64,000 nt of DNA from Streptomyces cacaoi (GTDB taxonomy: Bacteria; Actinomycetota; Actinomycetes; Streptomycetales; Streptomycetaceae), in assembly GCF_006539165.1 (NCBI RefSeq), contig NZ_BJMM01000003.1, forward strand, positions 248,001 to 312,000, read 5' to 3'. Position numbers and translations under genes: made by a program. Position 1 is the stretch's first letter. Every line of letters starts with the position of its first letter. Shown one piece after another: positions 1-24,680 of the stretch. Under the pieces are notes generated by a model. It did not search any database, was not told the origin of the DNA, and was given only the letters and a program-made list of their open reading frames with translations.

Positions 1-366
1 ACGGGCATGGCGCTGTGGGAGGAGCTGACCGCCGAACTCGCCGCCGGCGGGCTCGACCTGGCGGGCTACTCGTACTCGGGCACCGGACGCGGACAGCGCC
101 CCGAGGTGCCCGCTCCGCCGGAGTGCGCGGGCCGCTACGAGAACGGCGACACCGCCTACACGATCGACCTGGCCGCCGACGGAGGCGCGGTGCTGCGGGT
201 GGGAGGAGAGCCGTTCGCCCGCCTCACCGTCCGCGACGACCTCACCTTCACGATGCGCGAGACGGCCGCCAACCGACTCGCCTACCTGGGGCGGTTCCTC
301 CGCGCCCCCGGGACCGGCCGCCTGGAGCAGATCCAGGTGACCGGGCGGCGCGCACAGCGCGTCTGA
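1..366 (+). CDS. C-terminal part of a serine hydrolase (PBP/beta-lactamase-like); candidate trans-acting peptide cyclase
   Basis: The reading frame is open at the left edge, so this is only the last ~121 codons of a longer gene; the ATG at 7 is internal. The visible part looks like the small beta-barrel (lipocalin-like) C-terminal domain that follows the SxxK hydrolase domain in many class C beta-lactamase-like proteins: alternating strands, then a GRFLRAPGTGRLEQIQVTGR segment. The catalytic domain lies outside the window and cannot be checked. Stand-alone PBP-type thioesterases of the SurE kind have this two-domain layout and sit beside NRPS genes that lack a thioesterase domain, which is the situation here. 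Function as offloading cyclase is inference from context; an ordinary carboxypeptidase-like hydrolase is the alternative. A strong hairpin follows its stop codon. Confidence 0.6.
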   Translation, partial: TGMALWEELTAELAAGGLDLAGYSYSGTGRGQRPEVPAPPECAGRYENGDTAYTIDLAADGGAVLRVGGEPFARLTVRDDLTFTMRETAANRLAYLGRFLRAPGTGRLEQIQVTGRRAQRV

Positions 367-371
367 CGGTC

Positions 372-412
372 TCCGCGGCCGCCCGCCCTTCCGTGCCAAG
401 GGCGGCCGCGGA
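372..412. terminator. Strong hairpin between the hydrolase and NRPS 1
   Basis: TCCGCGGCCGCCC (372-384) and GGGCGGCCGCGGA (400-412) form a perfect 13-bp stem with a 15-nt loop, starting 5 bases after the hydrolase stop. There is no U-tract, as is usual in Streptomyces. It suggests that NRPS 1 has its own promoter in the remaining ~130 bases before 547, where I could not pick out a convincing -10/-35 pair. Confidence 0.6.
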
Positions 413-546
413 CAGCGCCCGGGCCCGCGCCCGGCCCCGGGCCGCGTGCCGCCACCCGGCGGCGGACACCGCGTCCGCCCGCCGGACACCTCTCGTCGCG
501 ACGGGCGGGGGAGCAGCGAACCATCCGGAAGAGGGGGCAGGAAGAC

Positions 547-3500
547 ATGGAACGCGGAACGGCATCCCGGCGACCGACGCACCCGTCCGAGGGCACCGGA
601 TATCCCGCGGACGCCTGCCTGCACGAGCTGTTCGAGGCACAGGCGGCCCGCGACCCGGAGGCGACCGCGCTCGTCCTCGGCCACCGCCGGATCTCCTACG
701 GCGCGCTCGACGCCCGCGCCGACCGGCTCGCCCGCCGGCTGGCCGAACTGGGCGCCGGGCCCGGCACGCTGGTCGGGGTCTGCCTGGAGCGCGGCCCCGA
801 ACTGGTCACCGGACTGCTGGCGGCGCTCAAGTGCGGCGCCGGGTACGCACTGATGGACCCGGCCTTCCCCGACCGGCGGCTGGCGGAGATGGCCCGCCAG
901 GCCCGCGTCCGCGTCGTCGTCGCCGGCCCGTCGACCGCGGAGAGAGCGGCGGCGCCGGGCGCCACCGTGGTGCGGCTGGACCCGGACGGCGAGGACGACG
1001 GGCCGGCGACGGCGTACGGCGGGGACGGCCTGCCGGGGCGCGCCGCGCCGGACGACATCGCCTGCGTGATGTTCACCTCCGGCTCGACGGGCCGCCCCAA
1101 GGGGGTGCTCCTGCCGCACCGCGCCCTCGTCCGGCTCTTCTTCGGCCAGGAGTTCCTGGACTTCACCGGGCACCGGACCTGGCTCCAGGCCGCACCGATG
1201 TCCTGGGACGCCTTCGCCGTGGAGCTGTGGGGGGCGCTGCTGCACGGCGGCACCGGTGTGCTGTACCCGGGTTCGACGCCCGACCCCGCGGTGCTCGCCG
1301 AGCTGGTGGAGGCGCACGGCATCACCACCGTCTTCCTGTCGACCAGCCTGTTCAACGCCGTGGCCGAGGAGTACCCGCGGTTGCTCGGCGGGGTACGCGA
1401 GGTGATGACGGGCGGTGAGGCGTCCTCCCCGCGCCACATGGCGAAGGCGCTGCGTGCCAACCCGGAGCTGGTCCTCGTCCACGCCTACGGGCCGATGGAG
1501 AACGGCGTCTACACCACCTGGCACCGGGTGACGCCGGACGAGGTGGCGGGCCGCACCGTCCCGATCGGCCGCGCCGTCGCGCACACCCGCGTGCACGTGC
1601 TCGACGGCCGGCTGCGGCCCGTTCCGGCGGGCGGCACGGGCGAGTTGTGGATCGGCGGCGACGGGCTGGCCCGCGGCTACCTCGGCCGTCCCGGGCTGAC
1701 CGCCGAGCGCTTCACCGCCTCGCCCTTCGCCCCGGGGGGAGCGGCTGTACCGCACGGGGGACCAGGTGCGCGTCCTGCCCTCCGGCGTGCTGGAGTTCGT
1801 CGGCAGGAGCGACGACCAGGTGAAGATCCGCGGTTTCCGGATCGAGCCGGAGGAGGTGCGGGCGGCGCTGCTGGGCCACCCGGCGCTGGCCGAGGCCGCC
1901 GTCGTCGCCGTACGGCACGGCGACGGGCCGGCCAGGCTGGCCGCGTACGTCGTCCCCCTGCCCGGCGTCGAGGCACCCGGCCGGGCGGAGCTGCGTGCCT
2001 TCCTCGCCCGGGACCTCCCGGCCCACATGGTGCCCAGCGTGTTCACGGCGCTGGAGCGGATGCCGCGCAACGCGGCGGGGAAGGCCGACCACAGCGCGCT
2101 GCCCGCCCCCGACCGGGCCGCCGACCCGGAGACGTACGTCCCGCCGCGCGGCCCGGTCGAGGAGGCCCTCGCCCGCATCTGGGCCGAGGTGCTGGAGCTG
2201 CCCCGGGTCGGCTCCCGCGACGACTTCTTCGACCTGGGCGGCGACTCCATCGCCGCCGTACGCATCGCCTCCAGGGCCGCCGCCGCGCTCGGCACCCGGG
2301 TGGCGCCGCGCACCCTGTTCACCGCGCCCACGGTGGCCGCGATGGCTGAGCTGCTCCCGGCCGGCGCCGCACGGACCGAGGCCGCCGGCGGGCCCCTTCC
2401 ACCGGCGCCCGGCGCAACGGCGTTGCCCCTCTCCGACGCCCAGCGCAGGCTCTGGTTCCTCCAGGAGTCGGGCTCCGGAGCCGTCGAGTACAACACTCCC
2501 GTGGGGCTGCGGTTGAGCGGTCCGTTGCGCACCGGCCCGCTGCGCGGTGCGCTCGCCGCGCTCTCCGCCCGCCACGAACCGCTGCGCACCACCTTCGCCT
2601 CGGTGGACGGGGTCGGCACCCAGACCGTCCACGAGGTCCTGCGGCCCGCTCTCGAACTGGTCGACCTGACCGGGCTGCCCGACGCCGAGCGGGACGCGGC
2701 GGCCGGGCTGCGGATCCGGCAGGACGCGGAGCTGCCCTTCGACCTGGGCACCGGCCCGCCGTTCCGGGCGCTGCTGCTGGCCCTCGCGCCGGAGCGGCAT
2801 CTGCTCGTGCTCACCCTCCACCACCTGGTGACGGACGGCTGGTCGACGCGTCTGCTCATCGAGGAGCTGGGCGAGCTGTACGCCCACCTGTGCGCCCGGC
2901 CGGAGGACACATCGCCGGCCGCCGCGGCCGCCGCGTGCGGGCTGCCCGCGCTGGAGACCCGGTACGCGGACTTCGCCCTCTGGCAGCGGCAGCACGCCGG
3001 CACCGGTGCGCGGGCCGCCGCGCTGGACCGGTGGCGGACCCGGCTGGCGGGGGCGCCCGTGGTGGAGCTGCCCGCCGACCGGGTCCGGCCGCCGGTGCGC
3101 TCCAGCGACGGCGCCGTGCACCGCTTCGAGCTGCCGCCCGAACTCACCGCCGCACTGCGCCGGTTGGGCCGGGAACACGGCGCCACGCTCTTCATGGTGC
3201 TGACCGCGGGCGTGCAGGCGCTGCTCGCCCGGTACACCGGCCAGGAGGACGTGGCGGTCGGCACCGTCTCCTCGGGCCGCTCACGCCCCGAACTGGAGCG
3301 GCTGGTGGGCTTCTTCGTCAACACCCTGGTGCTGCGCAGCCGCGTACGGCTCGACGAGGACTTCGGCGCGCTGCTGCGCGAGGTACGCGGCACGGTGCTG
3401 GCGGCGTTCGACGACGAGGACGTGCCCTTCGACCGGGTGGTCGAGGCGGTCGCTCCCGAGCGCGACCCGAGCCGTCATCCGCTGGTGCAGACGGTGGTGG

Positions 3501-6500
3501 CGCTCCAGGAGGAGCTGCCCTCGGTGGCGGACGCCGCGGGCCTGCGGATCGAGCCGTGCGCACTGCCCCGCAGTCGCTGCCGGTTCGACCTGTTCGTGGA
3601 GTTCGTCCCCCGGGGGCCGGCGCTGACCTGCGCCGTCGAGTACAGCACCGCGCTGTTCGAGGCGGCGACGGCCGAGCGGTTCGGGCAGCAGCTGCGGGCA
3701 CTGCTGCGCAGCGCCGTGGCCCGGCCGGCGCAGCCGCTCGCCGCGCTGCCGCTGGCCGGCCCGGAGGAGCGGACCGCGCCGGAGCGCGGGCACGCCCGGC
3801 GGCCCGAACCGGATGCCGGGGCACCGGGCGCGGGCCCGGCGCGCGGCGTCAAGAGCCCTCCGCCGAACGGGAGTCGGGGCGGTACCGAGGACGCGGGCGA
3901 GCTGTGTCTGCACGAGGCGTTCCAGCGGCAGGCGGCCCGTACCCCGGACGCGGTGGCGCTCGCCTTCGAGGAGCGCCGGACCGGCTACCGCGAGCTCGAC
4001 GAGGCCGCCAACCGGCTGGCCCACCATCTGATCGCCCGGGGCGCGGGGCGCGGCCGGGTGGTGGCCGTCTGCCTGGAGCGGGGGCCCGAACTGATCACCG
4101 CGCTGCTGGCGGTCCTGAAGTCCGGCGCCGCCTACGCGCTGCTCGACCCGGCGTTCCCCGACGAACGGCTGGCGCACATCCTGCGGCGGACGGCGGCACC
4201 GGTGCTGGTCACCGACTCCGCACAGGCAGGGCGGTTCGCCGGCGAGCCGGGCGTGCGCGTCCTCGCGCTGGACGAGGAGCGCGCCGTCGTCGCGGCCTGC
4301 TCCCCGCACGCCCCGGCCGCGGGCGCGGACCCGCGCGATGCGGCGTGCGTCATGTTCACCTCCGGCTCCACCGGCCGGCCCAAGGGCGTGCTGTCCCCGC
4401 ACGGCGCCGCCGTACGCGTCGTCCTCGGGCAGCAGTTCGCCGACTTCGGACCCGGGCACGTGTGGTTGCAGTCGGCGCCCGTGTCGTGGGACGCCTTCTC
4501 GCTGGAGCTGTGGGGCGCGCTGCTGCACGGCGGCACCTGCGTCCTGCACCCCGGCCCGGTCCCCGACCCCGAGGTGATCGCGCGGCTCGTCCCGGCCCAC
4601 GGCGTCACCACGCTCTGGCTCTCCGCCGGCCTCTTCAATGTCCTCGTGGACGAGAAGCCGGACGTGTTCGGCTCCCTCCGCCAGGTCCTCACCGGCGGCG
4701 AGGCCGCCTCGCCCGCCCATGTGGCCCGGATCCAGCGGGCGTTCCCCGGGCTGGCCCTGGTCAACGGCTACGGGCCGGTGGAGAGCATGGTGTTCGCCAC
4801 GGCCCGCACCATCGGCGCCGACGACACCCGGCGGCCCTCCGTACCGATCGGCGAGCCCCTCGCCCGCACCCGCGTCCATCTGCTGGACGACCGCCTGCGA
4901 GCGGTGCCGCCCGGCCTGCCCGGCGAGGTGTGGATCGGCGGCGACGGGCTCGCCCTCGGCTACCTCGGCCAGCCGGCGGCGACAGCGGAACGCTTCGTCG
5001 CCTCCCCCTTCCACCCCGGCGAACGGATCTACCGGACGGGGGACCTGGCCCGGCGCCTCAACGACGGCGCCCTGGAGTTCCTCGGACGCGCCGACGACCA
5101 GGTGAAGATCCGGGGTTTCCGGGTCGAGCCGGGAGAGGTGCGGGCGGCGCTGCTGGGGCACCCGGCGCTGGCCGACGCGGCAGTCGTCGCCGTCCGCCCG
5201 GCCGAGGGGCCCAAGCGGCTCGCGGCCTACGTCGTCCACGCCCCCGGCGCCGAGGAGCCGGCGCCCGCCGCGCTGCGCGACTTCCTCGCGGCCACGCTCC
5301 CCTCCCACATGGTGCCCGCGGCCTTCACCGCCGTCGACCGGCTCCCGCTGACCCCGGCGGGGAAGCTGGACCGGGCGGCGCTGCCCGCGCCCGACTTCAC
5401 GGCCGCCGCCGGGGCCTTCGTCGCGCCGCGTGCGGGGACCGAGCAGGCCCTCGCCGCCATCTGGGCCGAGGTGCTGGGCGTGCCGAGGGTCGGCGCCCGG
5501 GACAACTTCTTCGACCTCGGAGGGGACTCCATCCTCAGCATGCAGGTGGTCTCCCGGGCCCGGGCCGCCGGGATACCGCTCCGCTCCCAGGACATCTTCC
5601 GCGGGCAGACCGTGGCCGCGCTGGCCGCCATGGACCGGGAAGCGGACGGGAAACCGGCCGGCGAGCGGATCCCGGCCGTCGGTGACGTACCGGTCACGCC
5701 CGTCCAGCACTGGTTCCTCGCCACCCCGCAGGAGCGGCCCGGACACTTCGACCAGTACGTGGTCCTCGACCTCGGAGCGGACACGGACCGGACGGCGCTG
5801 GCCACCGCCGTCGCCGCGCTGCCCGCCCGGCACGACGCGCTGCGCACCCGGTGCGTGCGCGAGGAGAACGGCTGGCGGCAGTACACCGAGCCGGCCGCGC
5901 CCGGCGGGACGGCGCGGCTGCGCACCGTCGACCTCTCGGCGCTTCCCCCCGCAGAACAGGACGCCGCCGTGCGGGCCTGGCCCGGATCCGAGGACGCGCG
6001 GTTCCGCCTGGAGGACCCGGTGAAGTTCGCCGCCGTGCTCTTCGAGCGGGGCCCGGGACGCGGGCCCGCGCTGCTGCTGAGCGCCCATCACCTCGTGGTC
6101 GACGGCGTCTCCTGGCGCATCCTGACCGAGGACCTGGAGACCGCCTACGCCCAGGCGGCGGCCGGCCGCGCCGTCGCACTCGGGCCGCGCACCACCTCGT
6201 TCCGCTCCTGGGCGCACCGGCTGACGGAGCACACCCGGCGGGGCGGTTTCGACGCGGAGGCCGACCACTGGCGGAAGGCCGCCTCGGCGGCCGGGGCCCC
6301 GTTGCCCCGGGACGGCGAGGGCACCCGCGAGGCCGGCGCGGCCCGCACCGTCGAAGTCCTGCTGTCCACCGAGGAGACCGAGGCGCTGCTGCGGCAGGCA
6401 CCGGCCGCGTACCACACGGGCGTCGAGACCCTGCTGGCCGCCGCCTGCGGGCGTGCGCTGGCCCGCTGGACCGGGCACCGGCGCGTCCTCCTCGCCATGG

Positions 6501-9500
6501 AGGGCCACGGACGCGAGGAGCTGTTCGACGACGTCGATCTCACCCGCACCGTCGGCTGGTTCACCTCGCTGTTCCCCGTGGAGCTCTCGGTCGGCCCCGA
6601 GGACGGCTGGGAGACCACGCTGCCCTCCGTCAAGGAACAGCTGCGCGCCGTCCCCGGCCGGGGCGTCGGCTTCGGGGCCCTGCGGTACCTGGCCGACGGC
6701 ACGGGCCCCGCCGGGAGAGGACTGCCGGAGGTCAGCTTCAACTACCTCGGCCGCTTCGACCCCGCACCGGCCGCCGACGGGGCCCTGGTGCGCGGCAGTT
6801 CGGGCATCCGGCTCACCGAGGACCCCCGGCGCCGCAGGCCGTTCCTCCTCGACGTGGTGGCCCGGGTGGCTGAGGGGCGGCTCGCACTGGAGTGGGTCCA
6901 CTCGCCCGGCGTGCACCGCGAGGAGACCGTACGGCGGCTGGCCGACGAGACGGCCGCGGCCCTGCGCGAGATCGTCCGGCACTGCGCCGAGCCCGCCGCG
7001 GGGCGCGCGACGCCCGCCGACTTCCCGCTGGCCGGGCTCGGCCAGGCGGCCCTCGACCGGGCGCTGGGCACGGCGGGCGGCGCCGGCGTCGAGGACCTCT
7101 ACCCGCTCACCGCGATGCAGAGCGGCATGCTCTACCACAGCATGGCCGACGCCGATCAGAGCCTGTACCTGGAGCAGATCTCCTTCACCGTGGACGGCGT
7201 CGACGACCCCCACCTGCTGGAGGCGGCCTGGCACCGGGCGGTCGCCGCCACCCCGGTGCTGCGCACCGCCGTGCTGACGGAGGGCCTCGACGAGCCGCTC
7301 CAGGCGGTGCACGCCGAGGCCCGGCTCCCCGTCACCCACCTGGGCCGCGGCGACGGCACCACGTGGGAGAGCGAAGCCGCGTGGGCCGAGGTGCTGCGGC
7401 GGGACCGCGCGCAGGGCCTGGACACGTCCCGGCCGCCGCTGATGCGGCTCACGCTCGCGCCGCTGACCGGCGGCGGGGTGCGGGTGCTGTGGACCTTCCA
7501 CCACCTGCTGCTGGACGGCTGGAGCGCCTTCCAGCTGCTGACCGACGTCCTGGACGGCTGTGCGGCGCTGCGGTCGGGCACGGGGGAGCCCGGCGCACCG
7601 CCCGCCGCCCCGCCGTCCCGCCGACTGCCGCCCGGAGCACGGGAGTCGGCGCCCACCGGCACCGTCCGGCGGCGGCCCTTCCGGGACTACGTGGCGTGGC
7701 TCGCCGCGCAGGACACCGGGGAGGCCGTACGCCACTGGCGCGCGGTGCTGGACGGGTTCACCGCGCCCACCCCGCTCCCGTGGGACCGCAGACCACCGGC
7801 CCGGCGCCGGAGCCGCTCGACGGGACGGCTGAGCCTCGTCCTCCCGGCGGACGTCACCGGACGGCTGACCCGGATGGCGCGCGAGCACCGGATCACCCTC
7901 AACACCCTGGTCCAGGGCGCCTGGGCGCTGCTCCTTGCGCGCTACAGCGCGGAGAGCGACGTCTGCTTCGGCGCGACCCGCTCCGTCCGGCCCCAGGAAC
8001 TCCCGGACGCCGAGACCATCCTGGGCCTGCTGATCAACACCCTGCCGGTCCGGGTGGCGGTGGACGAGGGCGCGCGACTGATGCCCTGGCTCACCGGGCT
8101 CCAGGAGGCGCAGCTCGCCGCGCGCGAGCACGAGCACCTGCCCCTCACCGAGGTCCAGGCGGCCGGAGCGGTCGCCTCGGGCTCCCCGCTCTTCGACAGC
8201 GTGCTGATCTTCGAGAACTATCCGGTGGACGAGCAGGAGGGCCGGCCCGACGGGCTGCGGATCCGCGCGGTGGACGGCGACGTCGAGACCACCAACTACC
8301 CGCTCGCCGTGACCGTCTATCCCGGGGAGCGGCTGACGTTCCGCTTCGCCTACGACCCGGAACTGTTCGACGAGGCCACGGTGGCCCGGATGGCAGCCCG
8401 TCTCGAAGCACTCCTGGGCTCGGCCGCCCACCGCCCGCTGAGCACCCTGCGCGCACTGGACTGGCTCGTCCCCGGGGAGGAGCGGCAGCTGCTGGCGTCG
8501 GGCGAGGGCCCCGCGCCGGTCGCGGGCAGCGGTACGGTCGTGGACCTGCTCGCCGCCCAGGTGGCCCACACCCCCGGCGCGCCCGCGCTGGACGACGGCG
8601 CCCGCACCCTCACCTACCGTGCGCTGGACGAGCGTTCCGGGCGGCTGGCACGCGCCCTGGTCGCGCGCGGCGTCGGCCCCGAGGACGTGGTCGCGGTCGC
8701 GGCCGGGCCCTCCGCCGACCTCGTCGTCGCGCTGATCGGCGTGCTGAAGGCGGGCGCCGCGTATCTGCCGCTCGCCCCCGACCATCCGGCCGAGCGGACC
8801 GCCTGGATCCTCCGGGACGCCTCGCCCGCGCTGGTCCTGGCCGACTCCGCGGGGCTCGGCGTCCTGCCGCGGGGCACGCACGCGCTGCCGGTCGAGGACG
8901 CCGGGGCCGACCCGGCGGACGACGCGGACGGTGCGGCGGCGGGCCCGTACACCGGCACGGCCGGGGACGGCGAGCGCACCGTGCCGCTGAACGGCCGCCA
9001 CCCGGCGTACGTCCTCTACACCTCCGGCTCCACGGGCCGCCCCAAGGGCGTCGTCGTCGAACACCGGTCGCTCGCCGACTACGTCCGCTGGGCCGCGGGG
9101 GCCTACCCGGGCGCCGCCGGCGGCGCGGTGCTCCACTCGCCGCTCACCTTCGACCTGACGGTGACGTCGCTCTACCCGCCGCTCGTCAGCGGCGGCCGGG
9201 TGCACATCACGGAGCTGGAGGACGCGGCACGGGTCACGGCCGGCCGCCGGGAGCCACTGGTCGTGAAGGCCACCCCGGCCCATCTGCCGCTGCTGTCCGC
9301 GCTGGGCGGGCCGCTGCCGGGTGCCGGCCAACTGGTCCTGGGCGGCTCCCAGTTGCCCGGACCGGCGGTCGCGCACTGGCGACGGGAGCGCCCGCTGGCC
9401 ACCGTCGTCAACGAGTACGGACCCACCGAGACCACCGTCGGCTGCACGGAGTACCGGCTGACACCCGGCGCCGCCGTCCCCACGGGCCCCGTCCCGATCG

Positions 9501-10450
9501 GCCGTGCGCGGGCCGGCACCCGGCTGCGTGTCCTCGACGCGCGGCTGCGCCCGGTGCCGGTGGGCGTGCCCGGTGAGCTGTACGTGGCCGGTACCGGCCT
9601 GGCGCGCGGCTACGTCCGCCGTCCGGGACCGACCGCCGAGCGCTTCGTCGCCGATCCGTACGGCCCCTCCGGCACCCGGATGTACCGGACGGGGGACCTG
9701 GTGCGGCTGCGCGCGGACGGCGATCTGGAGTTCGTCGGCCGCACCGACGACCAGGTGAAGATCCGGGGCCACCGGATCGAACTCGGCGAGGTGGAGGCGG
9801 CGTTGACCGCGCACCCGGCCGTCTCGGAGGCCGCCGCCCTCGCCCTGCCGGCGCCGCCCGCACCGGAGCAGGCCCCCGGCGGGCCCGGCGCAGACAGCGC
9901 AGGTCGTGCCCTCGGTGACGGGGACGGCGGCGCCGGGCAGGAGGAGCCGCGTCTGCGGCTGGTCGGCTACGTGGTGCCCGCGGACGGGCAGCGCCCCGAC
10001 GCGGGAGAGGTGCGCGCCGCGCTGGGCGCCCAACTCCCGGCCGCCATGGTGCCCTCGGCCGTCGTCGTGGTGGACGCGCTGCCGCTGACCGGCAACGGAA
10101 AGCTGGACCACGCCGCCCTCCCGGACCCTCCTGCGGGCGAGGGCGGCGGTGCCCGCACCGCGCCCGCGACACCCACCGAAGAGGTGATCGCCGACCTGTG
10201 GGGCGCGCTGCTCGGAGTCGAACAGGTCGGCGCCGACGACGACTTCTTCGCGCTGGGCGGCGACTCGCTGCTCAGCCTCCAGTCCGTGCTGCGGATGAAG
10301 GTCGCCTTCGGCCTGGACCTCTCCCCGCGCGACGTGCTGCGCAGGCCCACCGTCTCCGCGCTGGCCCAGCTGATCGAGGAGCGCATCATCGCCGAGCTGG
10401 AGCGCACCGCCGCCGCTGAGGCGGGAGAGGACGAGCCGCTGTCCGACTGA
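547..10450 (+). CDS. NRPS 1, modules 1-3 (A-T / C-A-T-E / C-A-T), with a +1 frameshift in the first A domain
   Basis: Multimodular non-ribosomal peptide synthetase of about 3,300 residues once the frameshift is repaired. It starts at ATG 547 behind a purine-rich GGGGGCAGGAAG stretch. Reading runs in frame from 547 to the G6 run at 1734-1739 and continues one frame over to the stop at 10450. Removing one G restores the expected A-domain core with YRTGD just downstream. The protein begins directly with an adenylation domain, so it is the chain-initiating enzyme and has no starter condensation domain for a fatty acyl group. Order: A1-T1, C1-A2-T2-E1, C2-A3-T3. C-domain subtypes match the stereochemistry: C1 looks LCL, and C2 after the epimerase has the DCL-like [11 protein letters not shown] start. 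The C-terminus after T3 is a charged helical tail ([19 protein letters not shown]) that may dock with NRPS 2. No MbtH-like gene is present in the window. Confidence 0.93.
610..2360 (+). other. NRPS module 1: A1-T1 (initiation)
   Basis: A1 has the A3 core [12 protein letters not shown] and the T1 site is [10 protein letters not shown] at about 2230-2262. Reading specificity positions by eye against GrsA gives D-A-V-F-M-G-A-V-Y-K, a hydrophobic pocket that I cannot assign. The frameshift at 1734-1739 falls between the [10 protein letters not shown] segment and YRTGD, inside A1. With no epimerase the first residue should stay L. Confidence 0.75.
1734..1739 (+). other. G6 homopolymer carrying the NRPS 1 frameshift
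   Basis: Codons before the run read SPFAPG in the frame of 547. With five Gs instead of six the frame continues as [10 protein letters not shown], the normal A-domain sequence; the equivalent place in A2 reads [14 protein letters not shown]. This is a one-base insertion, either real or an assembly error. Confidence 0.85.
2420..7060 (+). other. NRPS module 2: C1-A2-T2-E1 (D-residue, Val-like pocket)
   Basis: C1 has HHLVTDGW at about 2818-2842. A2 spans about 3900-5400. T2 is [10 protein letters not shown] at about 5512-5540, and E1 has [12 protein letters not shown] at about 6086-6120. The A2 pocket read by eye is D-A-L-W-L-G-G-V-F-K, close to the known valine code D-A-F-W-L-G-G-T-F-K. E1 is intact by motif, so residue 2 should be D. 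Confidence 0.75.
7090..10400 (+). other. NRPS module 3: C2-A3-T3 (L-Asn)
   Basis: C2 is DCL-like with HHLLLDGW at about 7498-7522. A3 has [20 protein letters not shown] and [11 protein letters not shown]. The pocket by eye is D-L-T-K-V-G-E-V-G-K, the established asparagine-type code with Glu at the position that is His in Asp-activating domains. T3 is [10 protein letters not shown] at about 10249-10280. No epimerase follows, so L-Asn is predicted. Confidence 0.82.
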
Positions 10451-10452
10451 GC

Positions 10453-10486
10453 GGCCGGCCGGCGCCCCGGCGGCGCCCGGCCGGCC
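10453..10486. terminator. GC-rich hairpin in the NRPS 1 / NRPS 2 gap
   Basis: GGCCGGCCGGCGCC (10453-10466) pairs with GGCGCCCGGCCGGCC (10472-10486), with one bulged C, starting two bases after the NRPS 1 stop. NRPS 2 must be expressed in step with NRPS 1, so this may attenuate, or stabilise the 3' end, rather than terminate fully. The gap to the GTG at 10552 is 101 bases. Confidence 0.5.
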
Positions 10487-10551
10487 CCGCACCACCCGCC
10501 GCTGCCCGCCCGTACCGGAACCTTCCGTACCACAGCCCACGGAGAGCTCAC

Positions 10552-23258
<12,707 letters not shown>

Positions 23259-23259
<1 letters not shown>

Positions 23260-24650
23260 TGGCCACCCGGCAGCCGCCCGCCGGGCCGCGCACCCGGCCG
23301 CTGTGGCGCAACCGCGACTACAACCTGCTGTGGATGAGCCGGACGTGCACCGAGGCCGGGTTCAACGCCTCGCTCATGGCGTTCCCGCTGCTGGTGCTGG
23401 CCGTGACCGGCTCGCCCGCCCAGGCGGGGCTCGTCACCGGCGTCAACGCGGCGGCGCAGCTCGTCGCGGGCGTCCCCGCCGGGACGCTGCTCGACCGGTG
23501 GAACCGCAGGGCGGTCATGCTGGGCTGCGAAGTGGCCCGGGGCGCCGTGCTGATGATGCTCGTCTGGACGGTCTGGCGGGACACGGTCGAGGTGTGGCAC
23601 ATGGTCGCCACCGCCGCCGTCCTCGGGCTGTGCGCGGCGCTCTACGACCCGGCGGAGGAGGCGTCGCTGCCCCATGTGGTCCCCGAGGGGCAGCTGGCCA
23701 CCGCCGTCTCGATGAACCACGCCCGCAGCAACATCGGGCAGCTGCTCGGCACGGGCGTCAGCGGCGTGCTCTTCGGCATCAAACACGTGCTGCCCTTCGC
23801 CGCCAACGCCGTGGCGCACGCCTTCTCCTTCGTCCTCCTGCTCTTCGTACGGCTGCCCCGGCCCGCACGGGACCGGGGCGGAGCCTTCGAGCGGGGCTTC
23901 TGGCGGGAGACGGCGGAGGGGCTGCGCTGGGTCTGGAGCCACCGGCTGATCCGGGTGACGGCGCTCTGCGCCGTGGCGCTGAACTTCCTCTTCCAGATCG
24001 TCTACCTCGTCCTCATCATGGCGGCCCAGCAGGACGGGGTGCCGTCCGGCCAGATCGGCATGATGGCCGCCATGTTCGGCGTCGGCGGCATCCTCGGCGC
24101 CCTCGCGGCGCCCCGGCTCCACGGGTGGTTCGGCCGGCGCCTCTCGGTGCTGGTGGTCTTCTGGGCGATGGCGGTGCTCGCGCCGCTCTCGCTGACCGCG
24201 AGCAGCGGACCCGTGCTGGGCCTCTTCCTCACGGGCATGGCCTTCTTCGCGCCGACCGCGAACACGGCCGTCAGCACCTACCAACTGCTGGCGACGCCCG
24301 ACCGGTTGCGGGGCAGGCTGAGCGGGATCATCGGCTTGGTGTCGGGCGTCTCGGCGGCGCTCGGCCCGATGGCCGGCGGCCTGGCGATGGAGTGGATGGG
24401 CGCCCGCTGGGCGATCGTCGCGGCAGCGGTGGGCACCGCGGTGACGGCCGTGATCGCCACCCTCAGCCCGACACTGCGCGGCTTCTCCCCGCCCGGTGGT
24501 GGCACGGAGCCGAAGCGGGAGGACGGCCACGCCGACGGACCGGACGGCCCGGACGGCGGCCCGGGGGAGGGGACGGTGAGCGAGCACGTGCCCGGGGCGA
24601 CCGGCGACGGCGTGGCCCGCGCCCCCGAGAGCTCCCGCCGTGCGCCGTGA
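23259..24650 (+). CDS. MFS exporter of the NRPS cluster
   Basis: Major facilitator superfamily protein of 463 residues with about 12 hydrophobic segments between residues ~20 and ~410 and the loop motif GVPAGTLLDRWNRR after the second segment, as in the MFS_3/EntS-like group of drug and siderophore exporters. The ATG at 23259 overlaps the NRPS 2 stop (TGATG), which implies translational coupling; a GTG at 23256 is an alternative start. The C-terminal ~50 residues are hydrophilic, Gly/Pro/Asp-rich and probably cytoplasmic. By position it most likely exports the peptide or gives self-resistance. It runs convergently into the response regulator 30 bases downstream. Confidence 0.9.
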
Positions 24651-24680
24651 ACCGCGGGCGGTGCGAGGAGCGCGGCCGGC

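Noticed and set aside
3281..10540. Very long minus-strand open frame (about 2,400 codons) opposite NRPS 1
   Set aside because: High GC removes stop codons. The translation is Gly/Arg/Gln-rich with no protein family character, while the plus strand has complete NRPS domains.
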